DNA from: an uncultured Clostridia bacterium
GTDB taxonomy: Bacteria; Bacillota; Clostridia; Oscillospirales; Ruminococcaceae
Direction of reading: 5' to 3'
DNA length: 64,000 bases
Assembly: GCA_947629335.1 (NCBI GenBank)
Contig: CANRDI010000006.1
Span: forward strand, 1-64,000
Part shown: positions 58,460 to 64,000 of the stretch, in pieces
Position numbering within the stretch: the first letter of the stretch is position 1
Layout: every line of letters begins with the position of its first letter
Notes under the pieces: model-generated
The model's input: only the letters and a program-made list of their open reading frames with translations
Database searches by the model: none
Told to the model about the DNA's origin: nothing
Position numbers and translations under genes: made by a program

Positions 58460-59397
58460 CAAAGCGGGGTGATTTTACGGCAAGCTCTGCTGAAGTATGG
58501 ATATGGCTGCTGCTCGTTATGCAGCCGTACAATTACAGAACGGTCGAAATTCTCGAACAATACGGTTTTAACGCCGAAAAAGCCGCCGCAGCTATCCGCG
58601 ACGGAAAAGTTATGCTTACCGAAGATGAGAAAAAGCGCGCAAAAGATACTCGAAACGAAGCTGTGCATAAAGTTATGAAAACCTGCTTTAACAGTGGCGT
58701 TCGGATCATAACATTTGACGACGAAGAATATCCCCCGCTTTTAAAGGAAATTTACAATCCGCCGATAGTTCTTTTCTGCGCAGGAAGCCTTAAAGGTCTA
58801 AGCGGCGCGCTGACCCTTTCGGCAGTAGGAACGCGAAAACCCTCGAACTACGGCATAGCCGTTACAAAGCGGCTTATTTCACAGCTTTCACAAGCGGGAA
58901 CAGTTATAACGAGCGGTCTCGCCTTAGGGATAGACGCCGCGGTACACAGAGCCTGTATAGACAGCGGCGGACAAACTTTCGGAGTTTTAGGCTGCGGTAT
59001 CTTAGTAAACTATCCCGCAGACAATGCACAGCTTAAACGGGATATTATCAAAAGCGGCGGCGCAATAATAAGCGAACTTCTTCCGTTCACAAAACCTTCG
59101 GCGGATTATTTCCAACACCGAAACCGAATAATTTCGGGGCTGTCCAAAGGGACGCTCGTTCTTGAAGCAGACGAAAAAAGCGGAGCGCTCATCACCGCCA
59201 ACCATGCCTGTGAACAAGGCAGAGAGGTGTTTTTCGTTCCGCCGCACGATATACTTTCGCCGCGCTTTATGGGCGTAGCTTCTCTCGGCAGAGACGGCGC
59301 AACGCCTGTTTTCAGTTATCTTGACGTTCTGTGCGGGATAATCGGTACGTCGGATCTCGGCAGTTTTATAAGCCGTGAGCTTAAAAATAAGCCTTAA
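58444..59397 (+). CDS. dprA: DNA-processing protein DprA
   Basis: A 317-residue protein with an N-terminal helical region and a Rossmann-fold DNA-binding domain: LTLSAVGTRKPSNYG, TSGLALGIDAAVHRACIDSGG, FGVLGCGILVNYPADN, HRNRIISGLSKGTLVLEA and SGALITANHACEQGREVFFVPP. It protects incoming single-stranded DNA and loads RecA. The C-terminal winged helix is absent, as in many short DprA proteins. It overlaps the gene upstream; GTG at 58456 is an alternative start. The stop overlaps a convergent minus-strand gene. Confidence 0.93.
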   Translation: MGTTVTKRGDFTASSAEVWIWLLLVMQPYNYRTVEILEQYGFNAEKAAAAIRDGKVMLTEDEKKRAKDTRNEAVHKVMKTCFNSGVRIITFDDEEYPPLLKEIYNPPIVLFCAGSLKGLSGALTLSAVGTRKPSNYGIAVTKRLISQLSQAGTVITSGLALGIDAAVHRACIDSGGQTFGVLGCGILVNYPADNAQLKRDIIKSGGAIISELLPFTKPSADYFQHRNRIISGLSKGTLVLEADEKSGALITANHACEQGREVFFVPPHDILSPRFMGVASLGRDGATPVFSYLDVLCGIIGTSDLGSFISRELKNKP

Positions 59398-59582
59398 TCA
59401 AGATAATATTTATCATCCTCGGAAATTTCTTTTTCATTTGCTTTCTCGGTCTCATCTATGGCGTCGTCAAGTCCCGTTAATGCCGCGAACGACAGAAATT
59501 GTGCCGCCCGATCGAGAACGGGCATTCTTTTCTCCGTTTTCGGGCGGGAACATTTTATGATGTCGTCATATTTCTTCGTCAT
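59394..59582 (-). CDS. Small YolD-like-associated protein
   Basis: A 62-residue protein. KYDDIIKCSRP, then MPVLDRAAQFLSFAALTGLDDAIDET, is a pattern I associate with short proteins encoded next to Y-family polymerase or UmuC-like genes in Firmicutes (YolD-related). Here the neighbour is a metallophosphoesterase, with which it overlaps by about 17 bases. No separate ribosome site is clear, so expression depends on the upstream gene. The second Met is used as start because family members begin this way. Confidence 0.55.
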   Translation of the reverse strand: MTKKYDDIIKCSRPKTEKRMPVLDRAAQFLSFAALTGLDDAIDETEKANEKEISEDDKYYLD

Positions 59583-60132
59583 TTTCACTGTTTAACGCCT
59601 TCTTTTTAAATTCGATATTGTTTGCGACCATTTCGTCAAATGTCACGGGAAAATAGTTATTTACATCTACTCCCGCATTAAACATAACTTCGCTTTTTGC
59701 AATATAATCCCAGCAATCCGTTTTCGTGTCGTTATGGATATGTCCGAAAACCATATAACATTTCTTATGGTGAGGCCATAAAAGCATGGGATAATGACAA
59801 AGCGTACACTGAACCTTTCCCGTAGTCATATACAGAAGATTATCGACGCTCACAAAATACTTTTTCAGAAGTTCGTCATTTATCCACGAAAGATCGTGAT
59901 TTCCGATAATAAGGTGCTTTCTTCCTTTAAGCCGCTTTAAATAATATTCGGGAGAATTTGTATTTTTGAATATAAGGTCGCCGAGTATGTAAATATTATC
60001 GCCTTCGCTTACGCGGGCATTCCAGTTTTCAATAAGCGTTCTGTCCATTTCTTCAACACTTGAAAAAGGACGGTTACAGTGCTTTATTATATTTGCATGA
60101 CCAAAATGCAGGTCGCTTGTAAAGAAAACCAT
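59566..60132 (-). CDS. Calcineurin-like metallophosphoesterase
   Basis: A 188-residue enzyme with the phosphoesterase motifs FTSDLHFGHANII (Asp-x-His), ILGDLIFKN (Gly-Asp), LIIGNHDLSW (Gly-Asn-His-Asp), CHYPML and VFGHIHNDTK. This small family is found in many gut Firmicutes and phages. The substrate may be a nucleotide or phosphoprotein; it is unknown. The start at 60132 follows GAGGAGAG. An upstream in-frame Met precedes that site and is rejected. Confidence 0.88.
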   Translation of the reverse strand: MVFFTSDLHFGHANIIKHCNRPFSSVEEMDRTLIENWNARVSEGDNIYILGDLIFKNTNSPEYYLKRLKGRKHLIIGNHDLSWINDELLKKYFVSVDNLLYMTTGKVQCTLCHYPMLLWPHHKKCYMVFGHIHNDTKTDCWDYIAKSEVMFNAGVDVNNYFPVTFDEMVANNIEFKKKALNSENDEEI

Positions 60133-60187
60133 AGTCTCTCCTCTATTCATTATTACAATATTATAAGTCGCTGACGACGCAGATGAT

Positions 60188-60331
60188 TTATCGACAGGAT
60201 AAAGGGCGATCTTCGCGCATAAGCCTTGATTTTCCGCTTATTATTTCAACAGCACCCTCATGCGGGCATTTTCACATATCCCAACAGCCGTTACATTTTC
60301 CTTCGTCAATATGTATAATTTTTCTCGTCAT
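60188..60331 (-). pseudogene. 4Fe-4S ferredoxin relic
   Basis: The minus strand encodes MTRKIIHIDEGKCNGC, then an in-frame stop at codon 20, then CPHEGAVEIISGKSRLMRED and a stop. Intact relatives carry CNGCGLCxxACxEGAI and continue to a second cluster. Here the first cluster is damaged and the second is lost. It is a decayed ferredoxin-type gene upstream of the anaerobic ribonucleotide reductase. Confidence 0.65.
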
Positions 60332-60462
60332 TTTTCTACTTTACCAAAAAAATTTTTTTGGAAACCTTTTAATACATTCTAATCCCCATTATACAATATT
60401 TATATGTAAAAATCAAGTAGGAATTTATTGTCCGGTCGGTTTGTAAAAATTATAAAAAGCTA

Positions 60463-60526
60463 TTGACAAAAGAGATAAAATACTATATAATAAACTTACG
60501 CACGATTTTTTTACAAGATATTGTGT
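60463..60526 (+). promoter_or_regulatory. nrdD promoter with candidate NrdR box pair
   Basis: TTGACA (60463-60468), 17 bp, TATAAT (60486-60491). ATACTATATAATAAAC (60480-60495) and TTACAAGATATTGTGT (60511-60526) both resemble the NrdR box; the second matches ACACAATATATTGTGT at 13 of 16 positions. Their centres are 31 bp apart, the spacing expected for NrdR box pairs. The first box covers the -10 element, so binding would repress. Confidence 0.7.
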
Positions 60527-60572
60527 GCCAAGCTAAATAAGCAAACGGATAGGAGAACATAAGGAAATGTCA

Positions 60573-62822
60573 ATGATTACCATGATAAAAAAGCGCGACG
60601 GACGCGAAGCGCCGTTTAACATCGAAAAGATCGCAAAAGCAATTTACAAAGCCGCACAGTCTGTCGGAGGACGCGACTATGCCGAGGCAATGGAACTGGC
60701 TGATAAAGTCTGCCAGCAGCTTTCCGAGTCAATTATCGGCAGAAATCCCTCGGTAGAAGAAGTTCAGGATATGGTCGAAAAGGTGCTTATTGAAACAGGG
60801 CACGCAAAGACTGCAAAGGCGTTTATTCTCTACCGCGCCGAGCGTACAAGAGCGCGCGAAATGAACACACAGCTTATGAAAACCTATGAAAATCTTACGT
60901 TCAAATCGGCGGGAGATTTCGACCTCAAGCGCGAAAACGCCAATATTGACGGCGATACCGCTATGGGAACGATGCTTAAATACGGAAGCGAGGGCGCAAA
61001 ACAGTTTAACGAGCTTTATGTTCTTGACGCTCAACATTCCGAAGCTCATATAAACGGTGATATTCATATACATGACCTTGATTTTTTGACGCTGACGACA
61101 ACGTGCTGTCAGATAGACCTGCAAAAGCTGTTTCATAACGGCTTTTCTACGGGTCACGGCTTTTTGCGCGAACCGAACGATATTTCGAGCTATGCGGCTC
61201 TCGCGTGTATAGCTATCCAGTCCAACCAGAACGACCAGCATGGCGGTCAGAGCGTTCCGAATTTCGACTATGCCATGGCGGACGGCGTGAGAAAGACTTT
61301 TCGCAGACTGTATACCGCAAATCTTATAAAGGGCGTGTGGTATTCATTCGGCGGAGATTATAACGAAATAAGCGATAAGTTTAAAGCTGTCACGAAAAAA
61401 ATTTATGAAGAATATGGTCTTTGCCCCAAACTTCAGAACAATGATGAATACAAATCGAAGGAATGGGAACTTATCGCGTCCGAATACGGCGACAAGTTTT
61501 CTAAACTTCAGGACGAGGCAGAATGTCTCGCGGAAAAAGAGACTGACCGCGCGACTTTCCAGGCTATGGAGGCGCTCATACATAACCTCAATACAATGAA
61601 CTCGCGCGCGGGCGCTCAAAACCCGTTCTCGTCAATAAACTACGGAACAGACACCTCTCCCGAAGGCAGAATGATCACAAAAAATGTTCTTCTTGCGGAA
61701 GAAGCGGGACTTGGAAACGGCGAGACCCCCATATTCCCTATCCATATCTTTAAGGTAAAGGACGGAGTAAACTTTAACGAGGGAGAACCTAACTACGATC
61801 TGTTTAAACTCGCTATGCGCGTTTCAGCTAAGAGAATGTTCCCGAATTTCAGCTTTATTGACGCGCCGTTTAACCTCCAGTACTATAAAGAGGGCGACTG
61901 TAATACTGAGATCGCATATATGGGATGCAGAACGAGAGTTATCGCAAACAATCACGATAAATCCCGTGAGATCGTTACGGGGCGCGGAAACCTGTCGTTT
62001 ACGACCATAAATCTTCCGAGGCTCGGAATTGAGGCGCACGGCGATATAAACAAGTTCTACAAGAGCCTTGACGAGAAAATGGATATGGTTTTCCAACAGC
62101 TTTTGGACAGACTTAGTATTCAGTCCAAAAAGCGCGTTAAAAACTATCCTTTCCTTATGGGTCAGGGCGTGTGGATCGACAGCGAAACGCTTTCCGAAAC
62201 TGACGAGGTAGGCGAGATACTTAAACACGGAAGCCTTTCGACAGGATTTATAGGACTTGCGGAAACGCTTGTGGCGCTTATAGGCAAACATCACGGCGAG
62301 AGCGAAGAAGCGCAGAAGCTCGGTATGGAAATAATAACGCATATGCGCGAAAAATGCGACAGGAAGGGCAAGGAAACGGGACTTAATTTCACGCTCTTAG
62401 CTACGCCTGCTGAGGGACTTTCGGGACGCTTTATCGCTATTGACAAAAAGCGCTACGGCATTATCCCCGGAATTACAGACAAGGATTTCTATACAAACTC
62501 GTTCCATATCCCCGTTTACTACAACATAAGCGCGTTTAAGAAAATAAAACTCGAAGCGCCGTATCATGCGCTCACAAACGGTGGTCACATAAGCTATATC
62601 GAGCTTGACGGAGATCCGCTCAAAAACCTTGACGCATTTGAAAAAATTGTACGCTTTATGAAAGAACAAGGTATCGGCTACGGCGCGATAAACCACCCTA
62701 TCGACCGCGACCCATGCTGCGGATTTACGGGAATTATCGACGACGAATGTCCGCACTGTCACAGAAAGGACAGCGAAGTCGTTATCGACAGAGTTGAGCG
62801 TCCGAAGAGATTTATGGTGTAA
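60573..62822 (+). CDS. nrdD: Anaerobic ribonucleoside-triphosphate reductase, C-terminus atypical
   Basis: A protein of ~749 residues. An N-terminal ATP-cone (MIKKRDGREAPFNIEKIAKAI) precedes the class III core with TTCCQIDLQKLF, SNQNDQHGGQSVPNFDYAMADG and the catalytic-Cys segment YMGCRTRVI. The end is odd. CGFTGIIDDECPHC (zinc site) is present, but the protein stops at RPKRFMV where active enzymes have RITGYLV and a ~25-residue tail. The Gly that carries the radical is replaced by Arg. Either the gene is damaged or the activity needs a partner. The second ATG is chosen because AAGGA is seven bases away; ATG 60567 is possible. Confidence 0.9.
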   Translation: MITMIKKRDGREAPFNIEKIAKAIYKAAQSVGGRDYAEAMELADKVCQQLSESIIGRNPSVEEVQDMVEKVLIETGHAKTAKAFILYRAERTRAREMNTQLMKTYENLTFKSAGDFDLKRENANIDGDTAMGTMLKYGSEGAKQFNELYVLDAQHSEAHINGDIHIHDLDFLTLTTTCCQIDLQKLFHNGFSTGHGFLREPNDISSYAALACIAIQSNQNDQHGGQSVPNFDYAMADGVRKTFRRLYTANLIKGVWYSFGGDYNEISDKFKAVTKKIYEEYGLCPKLQNNDEYKSKEWELIASEYGDKFSKLQDEAECLAEKETDRATFQAMEALIHNLNTMNSRAGAQNPFSSINYGTDTSPEGRMITKNVLLAEEAGLGNGETPIFPIHIFKVKDGVNFNEGEPNYDLFKLAMRVSAKRMFPNFSFIDAPFNLQYYKEGDCNTEIAYMGCRTRVIANNHDKSREIVTGRGNLSFTTINLPRLGIEAHGDINKFYKSLDEKMDMVFQQLLDRLSIQSKKRVKNYPFLMGQGVWIDSETLSETDEVGEILKHGSLSTGFIGLAETLVALIGKHHGESEEAQKLGMEIITHMREKCDRKGKETGLNFTLLATPAEGLSGRFIAIDKKRYGIIPGITDKDFYTNSFHIPVYYNISAFKKIKLEAPYHALTNGGHISYIELDGDPLKNLDAFEKIVRFMKEQGIGYGAINHPIDRDPCCGFTGIIDDECPHCHRKDSEVVIDRVERPKRFMV

Positions 62823-63034
62823 ATTCTGATGTTGTTTTTTTAAGACAATTGAAAGAAGGCTCGAAAAGGCGAAATAACCGATCAGCATAATTAAAAATAT
62901 CGATAAGTAAGCAGGATCTTGGGAATAATATCTGCCGAACTTAAAAATAACAATTCACTGCCGCGCTTAGCGAGGATTTACGACCTTCAGCATAAGCGCG
63001 GTGTTGAATGTTGAAGGGAATTAGTAAAAAAACT
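62823..63034 (+). other. Gap between nrdD and nrdG
   Basis: About 210 bases without a gene. I searched all three plus-strand frames by eye for the missing NrdD tail (GYLVGT, RVKH) and did not find it. The inverted repeat CGCGCTTA/TAAGCGCG (near 62963-63002) is the only structure seen. Confidence 0.5.
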
Positions 63035-63541
63035 ATGGAAATTAGGATCGCGGGTACAGTGAGCGAGTCGATAGTTGACGGACCGGGACTAAGATATGTT
63101 GTGTTTACACAGGGCTGCCCGCATAACTGCGAGGGTTGTCAAAATCCCGAAACGCACGATTTTTCGGGCGGCAGGGTTGTTGATACAGACGATTTGTACA
63201 AAGAATGTACAGACGACCCTCTTCATGACGGCGTTACGTTTTCCGGCGGCGAACCGTTCTGTCAGGCTGAGGCGCTGTATCAGCTCGGTTTGAAACTGAA
63301 AAAACACGGACTTCATCTTATGTGTTACAGCGGGTGGACATTTGAAGAATTGATGAAAAAAGCCGAAAATGAGGAATATGTCGGAAAGCTGATGGCGATA
63401 ACCGACATTCTTGTCGACGGAAGATTTGAAATAGAAAAGCGCTCGCTTTCTCTTAAATTCAGAGGCAGCGAAAACCAGCGGCTTATTGATGTACCAAAAA
63501 GTCTTGAAAACGGAAAAGCAATTGAGATAAATATCAGTTAA
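63035..63541 (+). CDS. nrdG: Anaerobic ribonucleotide reductase activating protein
   Basis: A 168-residue radical SAM activase that installs the glycyl radical on NrdD. It has IAGTVSESIVDGPGLRYVVFTQGCPHNCEGCQNPETHDF with the CX3CX2C cluster motif, then GVTFSGGEPFCQAEAL. The start at 63035 gives the canonical N-terminus; a TTG-proximal start at 63008 would add nine residues. Its integrity contrasts with the missing radical Gly in the NrdD next to it. Confidence 0.93.
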   Translation: MEIRIAGTVSESIVDGPGLRYVVFTQGCPHNCEGCQNPETHDFSGGRVVDTDDLYKECTDDPLHDGVTFSGGEPFCQAEALYQLGLKLKKHGLHLMCYSGWTFEELMKKAENEEYVGKLMAITDILVDGRFEIEKRSLSLKFRGSENQRLIDVPKSLENGKAIEINIS

Positions 63542-63559
63542 ATCTATTCGGAGTATAAC

Positions 63560-64000
63560 GTGAAAAAAATATTCAGCATAATTTTGGCGGTTTTTATGTG
63601 TCTTGTTTCACTGAGCGGCTGTTCGGACGACGGACTTGACGCGGTTTTTGCGTGTGACATTCCCGAAAACCCTAAAACGCTCGACCCCCAGCAAGTCGGC
63701 GATTCAAACTCGGCGCAGATAGTACTGAACGTATTTATGGGACTTATGAGATACGGCGCGGACGGTTCTATAGAATACGGAACAGTCGAAAACTATACCA
63801 AATCAGACGACGGTTTGATATATAATTTCAAGCTGCGCGAAGACGTCTACTGGACGAACTGTGAGGGGTTCAGCAGTCAATGCACGGCAAAAGACTATGT
63901 ATTCGGATTTCGCAGGCTTTTTTCTCCAAATACAAAAGCTCCACGCGCAAACGAATATTTGTGCATTAAAAACGCTGAACAGCTTTTAAACGGGAAAACG
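63560..64000 (+). CDS. Oligopeptide ABC transporter substrate-binding lipoprotein (partial)
   Basis: The first 147 residues of an OppA-type (SBP_bac_5) protein; the window ends inside the gene. The signal peptide ends at lipobox LSGC. The mature part has IPENPKTLDPQQVGDSNSAQIVLNVFMGL and YNFKLREDVYWTNCEGF, then AKDYVFGFRRLFSP, typical of peptide-binding proteins. The start codon is GTG at 63560 after CGGAG at 63549-63553. The permease and ATPase genes would lie beyond the window. Confidence 0.9.
   Translation, partial: MKKIFSIILAVFMCLVSLSGCSDDGLDAVFACDIPENPKTLDPQQVGDSNSAQIVLNVFMGLMRYGADGSIEYGTVENYTKSDDGLIYNFKLREDVYWTNCEGFSSQCTAKDYVFGFRRLFSPNTKAPRANEYLCIKNAEQLLNGKT

Overview
The window reads as chromosome of an anaerobic, spore-forming Clostridia bacterium, most likely of the Ruminococcaceae/Oscillospiraceae type. 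The evidence is an alpha/beta small acid-soluble spore protein, a PdaA-like cortex deacetylase, class III ribonucleotide reductase genes, formate-tetrahydrofolate ligase, several radical SAM enzymes, a secreted GH5 glycosidase, and many lipoproteins with long Ser-rich linkers. AGGAGG-type ribosome sites and TTGACA-N17-TATAAT promoters are easy to find. No tRNA, rRNA or CRISPR array was seen.

Layout. 1-11.75 kb is accessory DNA. A relic of a DUF6017-type plasmid/ICE replication protein (112-507) and a dead large serine recombinase (10935-11690, interrupted by a foldback element) bracket a redox operon (1453-9724): flavin reductase, aldo/keto reductase, lipoprotein flavodoxin, flavodoxin, iron-sulfur flavoprotein, DUF362 lipoprotein, ArsP-type permease, ECF S component and DUF1893 protein. 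The operon is preceded by a strong promoter and a tandem array of palindromic operators and hairpins. A radical SAM/HxlR module has been inserted into it, leaving scars of a DUF4405 gene and of another flavodoxin gene. A free-standing ~500-nt structured RNA candidate (9926-10426) and a chorismate mutase gene lie between the operon and the recombinase relic.

11.9-21.5 kb holds an OB-fold lipoprotein, a peptide-detoxification-style module (two FtsX permeases, one ATPase, divergent response regulator and histidine kinase) and a lipid kinase. 21.8-26.5 kb has carB without carA, then an SMI1/KNR4 gene and a tandem duplicated unknown gene, together resembling an orphan immunity array. 26.5-44.7 kb is almost all minus strand: upp, rpiB, tsaB, tsaE, fhs; an extra type IIA topoisomerase whose two subunit genes enclose a zeta-like kinase gene; a GDSL hydrolase/DUF4358 cell-envelope cluster; a radical SAM pair; ftsK/spoIIIE, uppP and a ClpP-like protease.

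45-64 kb holds the SASP gene, GH5 enzyme, PlsC-like acyltransferase with a second lipid kinase, ApbE, rplJ-rplL with an L10 leader and attenuator, PdaA, a Ser-rich lipoprotein, a DHH phosphoesterase, radical SAM-ruvC-ruvA-TPR-ruvB-(Imm1-like)-dprA, a metallophosphoesterase, a ferredoxin relic, nrdD-nrdG behind a promoter with a plausible NrdR box pair, and the start of an OppA-type lipoprotein cut by the window end. A palindromic repeat family (core CTGTCGATAAAGCCG) occurs at five intergenic sites.

Most unusual points: the operator/hairpin array and lipid-anchored flavodoxin operon, the unassigned structured RNA, the topoisomerase-kinase operon, and an NrdD whose C-terminus lacks the glycyl-radical motif.
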